Assembly: GCA_031835245.1 (NCBI GenBank)
Contig: JAVKOQ010000005.1
Coordinates: 372,001 to 436,000, forward strand
Source: Balamuthia mandrillaris
Lineage: Eukaryota; Discosea; Longamoebia; Balamuthiidae
DNA length: 64,000 nucleotides
Reading direction: 5' to 3'
Below the pieces are notes generated by a model. That model was not told where the DNA came from and ran no database searches. It saw nothing but the letters and a program-made list of their open reading frames with translations. The position numbers and the translations under genes were made by a program. Positions 1-10,907 of this stretch are shown here, in pieces; the first letter of the stretch is position 1; the number at the start of each line of letters is the position of its first letter.

Positions 1-573
1 CTGTCACAAAAAAAAGATATGCTTTCACACGTCGACATGAAAGTCGACATCAATGTGTTGCTTGGGCAGAAATTGGAGAGTTTGTGTCGACAAATTCCTT
101 CTTCCTTCTCGATTTTTTTTATTTTGTTTGGGGGGCGAGAACGCAATAGAAAAAGGGGGGAAAAAAAAAGGCTGAGTGAGAGAGCTCGTCTTGCAAGTGT
201 TCTTTCGTTTCGCTTCTTCTTCTTCTTCTTCTTCAAATCTTCTTCACTTTTTTTTTTCTGTTGCGTTGCAGGTAAGAACACAAACCCTCTTTTATTTTTC
301 ACTGTCCTGAGATCGCTTTCTCGATTGGGATTTCTCGATTTGATTTTCTCGATTGGTTCTTCCTTCTTTTATTTGTTTCTTATTTTTCAATTTTTTTCCC
401 TTCTCTCTGCTCCGAAGACAAGTCCTTTGCTTTTTTTTGTTCGCTTGACTTTTCGGATTTAATCTCTCGCTCACTCGCTCACTTCACTAACCGCTCGCTA
501 CATTTTTTTTTTGGTACAGCTTCTCAATCAATCAACAACCCACACTCAGTGAGTCACAAATCATCAAATCAGA
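1..573 (+). promoter_or_regulatory. Upstream region of the eIF3c gene
   Basis: No gene is seen here. The stretch holds three copies of the heptamer GTCGACA (near 32, 47 and 86), a long pyrimidine-rich tract and a TTC microsatellite near 215-235 that ends in a plausible splice acceptor (TTGCAG at about 266-271). A 5'-UTR intron is therefore possible. The last 60 bases before the ATG at 574 are A/C-rich. The short open frames here are low-complexity shadows. Confidence 0.5.
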
Positions 574-3500
574 ATGTCTGGCAAATTTTGGGGCGGCGGT
601 TCCAGCGAAGAAGAAGAGAGCGACTACTCCGAGGAGGAGGTACAAACACCCGTGCGACGACCCGGCTTTGATGAACTCGAGTCCGACGCCGAGGAGAGCG
701 AGGGGGAGCAGGAGGACAGGGAGACGGGAGAGATCGACCTGGGCTTCAGCTCCTCCTCTGAGGATGAGGGAGAGAGAGAAAAGCCCAAGAGCTTGAAGGA
801 CAAGCGCTATGAGGAAATGAACAAAATCATTGACGGTCTCTCCAATCACCTCAAGATCAACGACTGGAATGCAATCGCCGCTGGTAACTTTCTGCTTCTC
901 CCTTCTCTTTAGTGCCTCTTCCTCTCCTCTCCTCTTCCTTCTCTCTTACATCTGATTCCCAACGCTTTTTACACTCCGCTTGCCACACTTTATTTGCTCA
1001 CTCAAACACCACAAAAAAAAAGACTTTAACAACCTGGTGGCGTGGATTAAGAAGGCCAACAACATCATAAAGCAGGATGGTAAGGGCCTACCTGGCCCTT
1101 ACATCGGCACTTTGATCCGCCTGGAGGATGCCGTCACGCAGAGCGCTGGCAAGGATGCCAAGAAAAAGATGAACGCCCTCAACGCCAGAGCCTTGAACAA
1201 ATTGAAACAGTCGCTCAAGAAACACAACAAAACTTTGGAAAAGGAAATAGAAGCTTTCCTAAAGGTACAAAAGAGCTTTGTTCATTTGTTTGCTTTGAAA
1301 ACGGTTTTTAATGTTGTTAAACAACAAAAACAAATCATAAATAGAATCCGGGATCGTTTTACGTTCCAGGAGAAGAAGAAGAGCCTGAAGAACAGCAAGA
1401 GGATGGTGAGGATGGAGCCTCTAAAACATCAGCAGGAGGAAACTGGGGTGACCTCGTTTCTGATGACGAAGAGGGAGATGCCGCAGCCGATGAAGACGAA
1501 TGGAATGTCGCAGGAGCCAAGAAGCGACCCAGAAAGAGAGGAGCCAAAGGACCTGGCCCCGCCACTGCTGCTGCGACTAGTGGAGCCCCTCAACCAGTCG
1601 TCTGGACGGATGAGTTGGTCCAGAAGAAGTTGAACGAGCTGATGAAGGAACGTGGCCGGAAACGAACGGACTCTAAGAAGCTCGTTGAGAGGCTGAAGGA
1701 GCTCCTGAGCAAAGCTACCACTAATCAGAGGAAAGTGGAGATCAACGTCATGATCCTCTCCTGCATGTTCGAGCCGACATCTGCCAACCTCACCAAGTCC
1801 ATGTCCGTGCAGGAGTGGAAGAACTGCATCGAGCTGATGAGAAAGGTGCTGCGTCTGCTCGAGTCGGACAAGTCCGTGAAGCTCACTGAGACGCGCTCCC
1901 GCGATTTGGCCGCTGAGGAGACCGCCCAGGAAGAGGCCGGTGCTGGCGATGAGTCTTCTCAGACCCTCGTCCTTAACAACCTGCGAGCCTTCATCAACCA
2001 ACTCGACGCCGAGTTCAGCAAATCCCTCCAGAACCTGGACCCCCACAGCTTTGAGTACCTAGAGAGGCTTACGAACGAGGAGCTGCTGCTGAGCATTGCG
2101 GCGGAGGTACAAAAATACTACGAGACCATCGGAGACGTGGAGCAGGCCGCCAGAACCGCCATGAAGCGAGTGGAGCACCTTTACTACAAAAACGAGTCCT
2201 GGCAGGAGAGGTTCGAGGAGGCTTATCGTGCCAAAGCCTTGCTCAAGGGCCGTGCTGCGGCTGCGGCCAAGGCCGAGCGATTAGCGGAGAAGGAGAAGTT
2301 GCTTCAACAACAGCAACAACAGGAGGGTGGCAGTGGTGCTGCCGCTGTTCCTACCACCAGCGAGGAAGAAAAGAAGAAAGAGGAAGACAAAGAAAAGGAA
2401 GAGACCAAGAAGGCCGAAGCAAGCCCTTCTTCGGCGCCAGCAACAACGGAGGGAGAGAAAACTGCAGAGGCCATCGAGAAAGAGTTTCACTTGTTGGAGG
2501 TAAGCAAGCACGACTACACCAAGGAGCTCGAAGACTTGTGCCACCTTATCTACAACCACGGTGATCAGCGCCTCAAAGCTCGCGCCCTCCTCTGCCATGT
2601 CTACCACCATGCCATCCATGAGCGCTATCACCAGGCTAGGGACCTCCTCCTCATGAGCCATATCCAGGACAACGTGCAACACATGGACATTCCCACTCAA
2701 ATCTTCTTCAACCGAGCGATGGTGCAGCTGGGCCTCTGCGCCTTCCGCGCCGGTTCCATCCAGGAGGCTCACTCCTGCCTGGCCGACATTTGCAGCAGCA
2801 GCAAGACCAGGGAGTACCTCGCCCAGGGTATCTCCTCTGCCAGCCGCTTTGGCCAGCAGGACGCCAAGACCGCTGAGCAGGAAAAGATGGAGAAGAAGCG
2901 GCAGGTGCCCCACCACCAGCACATCCCCTTGGAGCTGCTCGAGACAGTTCATCTCACGGCCGCCTTGTTGCTTGAGGTGCCTCACCGCGCTGCCCACCCG
3001 TTTGACGTGCGTGGCCCAAAGGTCATCTCCCGCGCGTTCAAGAGGCTTCTCGACATTGAGAATCGCCAGCCCTTCCGCGGACCCCCTGAGAACACCAGGG
3101 ACCACTGCATCCAGGCCGCCAGGCACCTCCAACAAGGCCGCTGGCAAAAGGCTGAGGAGTTGCTCCTCTCCCTCCCCGCCTGGAAGTTGCTTATTCAGCA
3201 GGGCTCTCCTTCCAACCTTCCCTGTGCCACCCAATACACCGACGCGATGGAAGGTCTCAAAGCCATGCTGCGACGGAAGATCCAGGAAGAAGGCCTCCGC
3301 ACCTACATCTTCACCTACAGCCGCTACTACGACTCGATGAGCCTGGAGGAGCTGTCGCTTCTCTTTGAGCTGCCCAAGCCTGCCGTGCACAGCATCCTCA
3401 GCAAGATGATGATCAACCAGGAGCTGCACGCTAGCTGGGACCAGCCTAGCGGCTCCCTGCTCCTCCACAAGGTGGAGCCCAGCCGATTGCAGTACCTTGC

Positions 3501-3951
3501 CCTCCAGTTTGCTGACAAGGCCAGCATGTTTGTGGAGAGCAACGAGCGATTGATGGACGCACGTACCGGTGGCTATGGTTACAGCAAACAAGAAGGTGGC
3601 AAACAGGAAGGCGGTGCTGCGGGAGAACATCGTGAAAGAGGCGAAAGGGGAGAGAGGGGAAGTGGCGGAGGAGGAAGGGGAGGAAGGCGGCAGTATGGCA
3701 ATCAAGGAGGCAGTGGCGGTGGAAGAGGAGGTGACGGCAGAAAAGACGGCGAGGGAGGCAGACGCGGTGGCGGTGGCCGTAATCGTGGTGGCCGTGGAGG
3801 TCGGGGAAAGGTTTGTTTTTTCCCTCCTCTCTCTCGTTTCTCTCTTCTCTCATTGATTTCTGGTCCTTACTTTTTTATTCTCTCAAAACTTTAGTCAAGA
3901 GGAGGCTATAACAATAGGGGCCGTGGCGGCGGCGGTGATCGCCGAGGATAA
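574..3951 (+). CDS. Eukaryotic translation initiation factor 3 subunit C (eIF3c/NIP1)
   Basis: eIF3c is a core PCI subunit of the eIF3 complex, which binds the 40S ribosome and eIF1/eIF5 in the cytosol. Exons deduced from splice sites and phase are 574-883, 1023-1264, 1345-3810 and 3895-3951, giving 1024 residues. The start MSGKFWGGGSS followed by an acidic Ser/Glu tract is typical of eIF3c. Residues 100-185 (VAWIKKANNIIKQDG) and the long helical middle match the eIF3c N-terminal domain. The PCI winged-helix part lies near residues 836-925 (FTYSRYYDSMSLEELSLLFE). A Gly/Arg-rich RGG tail of about 100 residues, split by the last intron, ends the protein; such tails bind RNA and are commonly arginine-methylated. 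Length is near the family norm of 850-1000. It is transcribed away from the window edge and followed after about 300 bp by the next gene on the same strand. The family call is secure; exon ends are less so. Confidence 0.93.
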
Positions 3952-4246
3952 ACAAAGAGAAACACAACAAAAACAAAGAACCACTGCTCAGCTACCTAGC
4001 CTTCCATTTCTCCCCCTGGAACCACCACCAATTTCGAACCCATCTTGTTAACATGGAACTTTTAAATACATGTTACCTTTTTCCTTTTAAACTCTTTCCT
4101 TCTTCGTTCTCTCTGCTCTCTGCTCTCTGCTCTTTGCCCCCTTCCTTCCTCCCCGTTCTTCCTTTCCTCTCCAACAAAAGGAGAGGGATAAAAACCTGAG
4201 TGTAGCCGATTGGAGTCGAACCGAGTGGTTTCCTGAGACGAAGGAC

Positions 4247-5168
4247 ATGAGCGAGGACAAGAGAGACCACCCAAAACAGTATGTTAAAATAGCGACAATG
4301 GAAAAGAAGAAAGAAGAGGAAGGAAAGGCCATGCAGCGGCCACACGGGGAAGAAGAGTTGAAAGGTAAACATAAACCACATATGCTCGTTCGTGCTCTCT
4401 CTCTCTCTCTCTCTCTCTTGCTTGTCCTCCTCTACGAACGTTCTCACTTAAAAAAAACAGCCTTTTGGGCAGCGCTCGTCGCAGGAGACGTTGATGCAGT
4501 TCAGCAACAGCTCACACAGCAACCTGCTTTAGTCGGTGCCCGTTTCCTTTGTTCTCACCTCGGTCCACAACGCGCCGTCGCCACGGACGAAGAAGAATGG
4601 AAGCAGCTGGAAGCAGGCGAGCCAACGCCTCTCATTTTGGCCGTCAAATTGTTGCTCGAGGACATGGTCCGCGCTCTGCTCTCCACCTCCCCATGCTTGC
4701 TGTCGGCAAAAGATCAGCTCGGAAACACCGCCCTTCATTATGCCGTCACGGCTGAGGTTGCTGGCGAAGAGGGGGAGGAAGAGGAGGAAGAGGAGGAAGA
4801 GGAAGGAGAAGCAGAGGAGGAGAAGGAAAAAGAAGGGAGCAGTGGTGGTCCAGAAGAGAAGACGAAAGAACAGAGGAGGCGGAGGAAGAAGAGAGCGAAA
4901 GGACCGTATTTAGCGTATTTGTTGGTGGAGCATGGGGCGGACCTTTATGTGGAGAATAGGAAGGGATGGACGCCGTTGGACCTGGCTTCAGCTCGTCTTC
5001 GTAAAGTTATTCTTGGTTTGTGTTTTATCTCCCTTTCTCTCGTTCTTTCTCGTTCTTTTGCTCTTTCGTTGATGAAAGTGGTCTCATAGAAACTCCTTAT
5101 AATAACAGAAGCTGCGCAGTCTTATCGTGAACAAAGTCTCTCTCATCTGCTTTTGTTCTTCTTTGCTG

Positions 5169-5199
<31 letters not shown>

Positions 5200-5657
5200 T
5201 CTATGCTTCTATGCTTCTATGCTTCTCTCTCTGTCTCTTTCGCTCTCTCTGACAAAAACAAACAACAGAACAGACAAGTGCAGAGCAAACAACAGTGGAA
5301 GAAGATGGAATGGAGGGAGGACGGCCGGGAAAGATCTCCCAGTTTGTCATACGAGCTAAAAACGGGTTTGCACGCCCTCAATCTAAAGGTGGAGATACCT
5401 TTCGCGTTCGTGTTACTGTGGACGATCCACGCTCTTTGTCTTCTTCGCAACGGGAGGAAGAATTGGAGATGTGTAAAGCCACTGTGGAAGACGGAAACGA
5501 TGGCACTTACCTAGTATCTTATCGCCCGCTGATACCTGGAATTCATCGCATTCATGTCGCATTGGACGTGGCGGGGACATCTCCATCGCAACCGACGCAA
5601 CAAGTGCCCATCTCTGGCAGTCCTTTCGTTACTTTTGTTTCAGCTGGTTTTCTTATC

Positions 5658-5701
<44 letters not shown>

Positions 5702-6518
5702 ACTCCTTCTTTCTCAACTTGTTAACCCAAAACTAAAACACGCAAAACAGAATACGAAGACTTGATAAACGTGTTGATAGACTCATGGCGCCAAAACAAA
5801 GAGTTGGAGCAGCGCTTAGCTGAAGGAAGCTCCAAACTAGAGATAGCTCGCAAAGACAGAGAACAACTTCACGAGGAGCGGAAAACTCTGCAACAGCAAC
5901 TAGAAGACGCAAAGAATAAAGCCTACTCTGCCGTGAAACTTGCCAAAGAGCAATACCAAAAAGTGGAACAGCTACAGAGGGCCATCGATGCAAAGGGAGA
6001 TGGACAACGCCGGTTCGAGTTGACGGCCGGTTCTGCTTCTTCCTCTGATGGTTTGTCCTCTCTTTTGCTCTCTTTGTTGTCTTTGTTTGGAACTTAACGA
6101 GCTCTTGAACTCAGTATTAAAGCAGGATTGGTTGGTAAAACGGGGCACCAAAGTCCAAAACTGGAAGAAGCGCTATGCCATCCTCTTTGGCACGGGCCAG
6201 CTGGAGTACTTTGAGTCCAAAGGCAGCTTGGACCTCAAGCAGGCCGTGCAAGTGAGAGAAGTGGAACAGAGCAGCATCAGCGGTGGGGGCGGCGTTTCCA
6301 AAAGGGATCTTCTTGCCGCTGCTGCTGCTTCTTCTTCTCTCACTTCCTCCTCTTTTGCCAAAGTGATTGCCATCGATCTCCCTGGAAGACAGTATCTACT
6401 TCGGATGATCACGGAAGAGGCGCACAACGGATGGCTTTACACCTTGCAACAAATCATCTCCACTCGCAAAAGAAGAAACAACAACAATGAAGAACAACAA
6501 CAGAAAACAGGTTCGTAA
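4247..6518 (+). CDS. Ankyrin - filamin repeat - coiled coil - PH domain protein
   Basis: This is a probable cytoskeletal or membrane adaptor. Exons: 4247-4364, 4461-5000 (donor possibly 5015), 5269-5646, 5751-6050 and 6115-6518, all joined in phase 1, giving about 579 residues. Residues 40-215 carry ankyrin-like units (AALVAGDVDAVQQQL; TALHYAVTAE; WTPLDLAS) interrupted by a Glu/Lys-rich low-complexity insert. Residues 240-345 form a filamin/ABP280 immunoglobulin-like repeat (FVIRAKNGFARPQSKGGD ... GTYLVSYRPLIPGIHRIHV). Exon 4 is a coiled coil. Exon 5 is a PH domain (WLVKRGTKVQNWKKRYAIL ... NGWLYTLQQII), which usually binds phosphoinositides. Introns contain CT microsatellites. The 3' end is 90 bp from the convergent SCAR gene. 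The domain order is clear, but I know no named orthologue. An upstream exon cannot be excluded. Confidence 0.8.
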
Positions 6519-6607
6519 TATTTAAAAAATACAAAAAGAAACACAAAAAGAAACACAGAAACCTTTTTTTTTTTGTTTTCGCTTCCTTGTGAGGTTGTTC
6601 TTGTTCT

Positions 6608-8701
6608 TTATTCTTCCCAGTCGCTGTCATCGTCGCTGTCGTCGTCATCTTCGCTGTCGCTGAATTCCATGGCCACGCGACGAGCCAAGATGGCGGCGAT
6701 GTTAATGCCACCGCCAGAGTCAAGGCTGGGCTTCTGCTCTCTCTTCAGCTGCTCCGTTTTCTTGAGCTTGAGGCCCGTTTGGATCTGTTGCAAGAGGCCG
6801 GAACGCTTGTCTTCGATCTGTGGAGCCACCATTTGAACGGGAGCACTGCCACCGCCGGCAGGTGGAGGTGGAGGAGGAGCAGCTGCAGAGGGAGGAGGGG
6901 GAGCGGCTGGCGCAGAGGGAGGAGGAGGGGCGGAGGGAGCGGAGGGAGCTGGAGGTGCAGCTGGTGGAGGGGAGGGAATGGAGAATTTTTTGGGTTCGGG
7001 AGGAGGAGGTGCAGCTGGCGCAGGTGGAGGGGTAGCAGGCGGAGCAGGGGTGGCAGCAGGAGCGGGAGGAGCAGAGGCAGGAGGAGCAGGAGCAGGAACG
7101 GAGGATGGAGGTGCTGGAGCATCAGCAGGAGTGGGTGTGAAAGGAGGGGAAGGAGTGGGAGAGGGAGAGGAAGAATCGATGGCAGCGGTGCTGCTGCTGA
7201 GCTTGGAGCTCTTTTTCTTAGTCTTGGAGGGAGAGGTAGACTTCTTGCCGGAGGACTTGGTGCTCTTCTTCTTCTTCTTCTCCACGTCTTTGCTGCTGGA
7301 GTTCTTCCTCTTCGTTTTGGTCGATTTCTTTTTAGAAGCTGAGAGCGACTCTGTAGAAGCCGGGGCGGAAGCAGGAGCAGCAGGGACAGCAGCAGGAGAG
7401 GGAGCGGATGCGCCTTTCGGAGAGCGAGGCGAGGGCAACTCTCCAGGAGCATGTTGAGGCAATGCTGCATCCCCCGGACGTTGAATGTACGAGGCGTCCG
7501 ATGGCGGAGGAGGCAAAGCCGAAATAGGAGCTCCTGCAGCTGCTGCTAAAGTGGCGTTGGTTTGAGAAGGAGGGGCTGGAATAGAGTACATCGATTGCAC
7601 AACTCTTCTTGTACCAACTCCACCAGAGCTAGTTCCTACCCCGGAAGAGGGGGCAGTAGGGGCGACGGGAGGGGAGACCGCTGCTGTGGATGGAGCAGAA
7701 GATGGGATATAGGTCGAGGTGACCATCTTCCTTCCTGCTCCAATGGAATCCATAGAGGTGCTGGTGGTCTGAACCGTGGGAACTTGCTTGGTCGCCGGGC
7801 GTGAATAGTGAGAAACCGGACGAGCCCAAGGATTGGAAGCGTTTGATGACTGAGCAACCACAGGTGAGGAGGGCAAGGAGGTCGCCCCACCAGAGGGACC
7901 TCTCGACCTGGGAGCAGCCGGCCCGTTGCCAGCTTCCTCCTCCCCTTCTTCTATCTTCTCTCCCCACTGGTTCCATCGCGTGACCTTGAGTTTCTGCACG
8001 TTGACCTCTTGGGTAGTCTTTGGCAAGCCCTTGCTGGCCGCTTTCTTCTTCCTCTTGTCTCGCTTTTCGCGGCGCTTCCTGGCCTCCCTGGCCTGTAGCT
8101 CCTGCTCTTTCAGCCACTCCTCGATGAAGAAGTCGGGGTTGGTGTAGAGCTTGAGGCAGCTCTGGCCGTCAGGCATGTACTCCCTCAACTGGTCCACGTC
8201 AGGAGGGGGCTCCGTCTTAGAGTGAACCGCCTTCAAGGTTTCTGAGCGACTGACCTGCGTGAAGAGCTGAGCGGACTCGTCCCTGGTGCTGGCGAAGCTG
8301 AAGCTGGCGTTGTTGATGAAGACCTGGCCAGGGGCAGTGGCGACGTAGTCGGAGAGGGCGGGTACGAACTCCTCAGCGGCGGTGATGCGGTCGGAGAGGA
8401 GGCGCATGCGGGACTCGGTTTGCGAGAGGGATTGGGTGAGGTTGGAGAAGAGGTCCGAGGCATGGCGCAGGAGGTCGCTCATCTGGCCGAGGAGCCCCGT
8501 GGCGGCGTGGGTGTGGCACGCCCGCAGCTGCTTCTGTTGGGCGTTGCCGCAGGAGGAGAGGGCGTCCACCAGGTCGTCGATGCTGCTGTAGTCCTGGCGA
8601 GGGCCGACATGACGCAGGGAGTTGGCGCTGTAGGGAGGGGGCGGTGCACGAAATGGTGTTTTCGAAGTCGACGCCGCGGCGTCCGATGAAGAGGACGCCA
8701 T
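6608..8701 (-). CDS. SCAR/WAVE actin nucleation-promoting protein
   Basis: SCAR/WAVE is the Rac-responsive activator of the Arp2/3 complex at the leading edge, working within the five-subunit WAVE regulatory complex. The 697-residue protein is encoded in one exon. Residues 30-170 form the WAVE homology region with its long helix (HAATGLLGQMSDLLRHASDL ... EEFVPALSDYV) and the family signature for a DPDFFIEEW-like stretch (TNPDFFIEEWLKEQ). A Lys-rich basic region follows, then a long Pro/Ala-rich segment and the C-terminal VCA module: a WH2 motif (RSGLLQQIQTGLKLKK), a connector, and an acidic tail ending in DSDWEE with the expected Arp2/3-binding tryptophan. The size suits the family (about 450-650). 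A second Lys/Ser-rich block lies near the middle (KKKSTKTKRKNSSSK). It is convergent with the ankyrin-filamin-PH gene and divergent from the next gene. Confidence 0.93.
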   Translation of the reverse strand: MASSSSDAAASTSKTPFRAPPPPYSANSLRHVGPRQDYSSIDDLVDALSSCGNAQQKQLRACHTHAATGLLGQMSDLLRHASDLFSNLTQSLSQTESRMRLLSDRITAAEEFVPALSDYVATAPGQVFINNASFSFASTRDESAQLFTQVSRSETLKAVHSKTEPPPDVDQLREYMPDGQSCLKLYTNPDFFIEEWLKEQELQAREARKRREKRDKRKKKAASKGLPKTTQEVNVQKLKVTRWNQWGEKIEEGEEEAGNGPAAPRSRGPSGGATSLPSSPVVAQSSNASNPWARPVSHYSRPATKQVPTVQTTSTSMDSIGAGRKMVTSTYIPSSAPSTAAVSPPVAPTAPSSGVGTSSGGVGTRRVVQSMYSIPAPPSQTNATLAAAAGAPISALPPPPSDASYIQRPGDAALPQHAPGELPSPRSPKGASAPSPAAVPAAPASAPASTESLSASKKKSTKTKRKNSSSKDVEKKKKKSTKSSGKKSTSPSKTKKKSSKLSSSTAAIDSSSPSPTPSPPFTPTPADAPAPPSSVPAPAPPASAPPAPAATPAPPATPPPAPAAPPPPEPKKFSIPSPPPAAPPAPSAPSAPPPPSAPAAPPPPSAAAPPPPPPAGGGSAPVQMVAPQIEDKRSGLLQQIQTGLKLKKTEQLKREQKPSLDSGGGINIAAILARRVAMEFSDSEDDDDSDDDSDWEE

Positions 8702-9267
8702 TGCTATTTCGAGTTTTTTTTTGTTGCCGTGAGGGGATGTTCGCTTGTTTAATGTTTGTGAGTGGAGAGTAACGGTGCTAACAATTTTGGGGAGAAAAAA
8801 ATGGCCAAGTCAAAACTTTCAGCGTTGCGTTACCTGCGCATTAGATTGGGCCAATAATGAATTCGTAAGGAACCCGCGGTTCGGAGTTTAAATCAGGAAT
8901 GCAAAGAATGTCAAGCCGCCCTGCCACGGAATTTTCGAGACGGAAATTCAGGCGAAAGTGCCATGCGGCGATTTCGTCGACATTCCGCACGAAAGGAAGA
9001 AAAAGGGGAAAGCGGAAAAGGGAAGAACAAGACAATCCCTGCAGAAAACACGAGGAATGGACGTCTTGGGGGGGGGGGGGATAAATAACGAAACTTCGGT
9101 TGGGTTTGGAACGTTTTATTCTTATTTTTTTCTTCTCTCTCTCTTTTGTCTTTGACAGAGAACGTTTCCAGGACAAAACAACTTGTTATTTGACTACCTT
9201 CCATTGATTTTCAGCATCTTTTCTTGTTGTCCCCCCACCACCTATTTTTTTTTGTTTGTTTGACGTG
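8702..9267. promoter_or_regulatory. Divergent promoter region between SCAR and a hypothetical gene
   Basis: No gene is seen. This 566-bp spacer separates two divergent starts. It contains one CGTCGACAT site near 8976, a run of ten or more G residues near 9068-9079 and a pyrimidine tract before the downstream ATG. TATA-like elements are not obvious. Confidence 0.45.
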
Positions 9268-9972
9268 ATGGCCCAAGCAGCGCTCTTTCATCCGTTCTGC
9301 TGTCCGACAATGAACACCACCACGACCGAGAGCTTTGCGCTCCCCTCGTCTGCTTCCTCTTCTTCTTTCGTTGGCGGTTGGACCTCCTCCTCTTCTCACA
9401 ACAACGCCCAAAACAACAGCACCGCCATGAACATGATGAACCTGAACCTGGGCAACAACAACACCTTTGATTATAATCCCTTTCAAGCCCCTTCCCCTAC
9501 GTTTTGTAGAAGACGCTCCGCTGCCCCCTTTGGCTTTCAGCCGACAATGGCGGCAGTGGAGGAGGAAACCAAAAGGAGATTCGGAGGAAAGAGAACAAGG
9601 GAGATGGCGGAGGAGGAGGAAGTAGAGGAGGTGGAGGAGAATGAGTCGCCACAACCACAGGCGGTGGAAGGGATGAGCGTGGTGACGACGGAGGAGGAAG
9701 AACCTGGGCCAAGAAAGCGGACGAGAATGTACAAGAGCGAACAGAGCGTGCACAAGCCAACCTCCCTGGCCCTGGTGGTCTACAGCCCGCCAGCCGGGAT
9801 TTTGGAAGAGGCCGTTCGCAGAGAACAAGCCGCACAACAACAGCAACAACAACTGCACAAACTGAGAGGCAGAACGTGGAGCGAGGAGGAGGAAGAGGAA
9901 GAAGAGGAGCCGGGAATGATGGCGGCCACAACGGTGAGCGCTGGCGTGGGCGGATTTGGGTGGAGTGTATAA
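9268..9972 (+). CDS. Hypothetical low-complexity protein
   Basis: A single-exon frame of 234 residues starts at the first ATG (MAQAALFHPFCC). I do not recognise the family. Visible elements are an Asn/Ser/Thr-rich N-terminus, two short basic motifs (RRFGGKRTRE near residue 105 and PRKRTRMYK near residue 145) that could be nuclear localisation signals, several Glu runs, a hydrophobic segment (SLALVVYSPPAGILEEAVRRE) that is the only non-repetitive conserved-looking stretch, a short Gln run and a final acidic block. No signal peptide or membrane segment is present. Composition suggests a nuclear regulatory protein, but this is inference. It is divergent from SCAR and lies upstream of the large corepressor gene on the same strand. 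Confidence 0.6.
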   Translation: MAQAALFHPFCCPTMNTTTTESFALPSSASSSSFVGGWTSSSSHNNAQNNSTAMNMMNLNLGNNNTFDYNPFQAPSPTFCRRRSAAPFGFQPTMAAVEEETKRRFGGKRTREMAEEEEVEEVEENESPQPQAVEGMSVVTTEEEEPGPRKRTRMYKSEQSVHKPTSLALVVYSPPAGILEEAVRREQAAQQQQQQLHKLRGRTWSEEEEEEEEEPGMMAATTVSAGVGGFGWSV

Positions 9973-10907
9973 AAGTGGGTGAAAGGGAGAAGAAGCGCTC
10001 AGGAAAGGGGGGAAAGGACAAATGCTGTTTGGCAAGCGCTGCCCTATTCGCTTTTGTTGCTTTCTTTTTTTGTAAATTTTTTCATTTCCCTTTATTTGAT
10101 GTCGACATATTTCAACCAATGAAAAATCAGAGGTCAAAAACATCCGAATGACCTGACCAATCACGCCCTGTCGACAAGTCACTCTTGAAGTTTCCTGAAG
10201 TGTCGACAATTAAACGTGCCAAACCAAAAAAAAAATTAAAACCCTTTTTATGGAAAAGTTGACAAATTTTTATTAACAACCAAAAAAAAAAAAGGGACGA
10301 AAAGAAAAAAATAAAAAGGAGAAGAAAGAAGAAAGAGAGGCCGAACGGTTGATTCCGTTTTTTTTTTTAAAGAAATAATTGTTTGTATTTTTTTTTCTCC
10401 TTCTTCTTGGGAAACAAACGCGGAAAGGAAACGCACGCAGGTTGTTTTTTTTTTTTTTTGAAAAAAAAAACCCTTTCTTTTTTTCAAAAGAAAAGAAATC
10501 TGCACAACCTCCACCTTCTTTTTTTTTCTCCCCCTTCCCAAAGTTTGGATCTTCCCTCAACAAAGGGAACTTACGCAGCCAAAAGGCTTTTTACGTTGAA
10601 CTTGTACGTCCCTCTCTTTCTGCGTCGTAATTACGAGTTTTGCTACCTTTTTTGTATTTATTTTTTGTCTGCTATTTTTTTTATTCCACATCTTTTTTTT
10701 CCTCGCTCTCTTCTTCTCTCTGTTTTTTTTTTTTTCCTCGATTCACCTCATCATCATCTTCATCCCTTCCTTTTCTTTCTCTCCATCTTTTTCTTGTGAT
10801 GTTGCTACCCATTTTTTTTTTTGCGATTCGCTTCTAGGAATCTTCTCTGCTGACCCCTCGAACAAACACACACAGATTTCTATGCACCCCCACCTCCCCT
10901 CCTCTTT
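9973..10907. promoter_or_regulatory. Intergenic region upstream of the corepressor gene
   Basis: No gene is supported. The segment carries three TGTCGACA sites (near 10102, 10171 and 10201), two CCAAT-type sequences close by (CCAATGA near 10117, CCAATCA near 10158), long A and T runs, and a pyrimidine-rich tract up to the ATG at 10908. Frames in this stretch are Phe/Lys-rich homopolymer artefacts. Confidence 0.5.

Noticed and set aside
19-462. 147-codon Phe/Leu-rich frame upstream of eIF3c
   Set aside because: It arises from T/C-rich promoter or UTR sequence and has no protein-like composition.
2281-3705. 474-codon open frame on the minus strand inside eIF3c
   Set aside because: It is an antisense shadow of the conserved eIF3c coding sequence, with no recognisable domain and a non-ATG-like context.
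4203-4230. tRNA-like GGTTCGACTCC stretch on the minus strand near the ankyrin-filamin gene start
   Set aside because: The flanking T-stem does not pair and no tRNA body is found.
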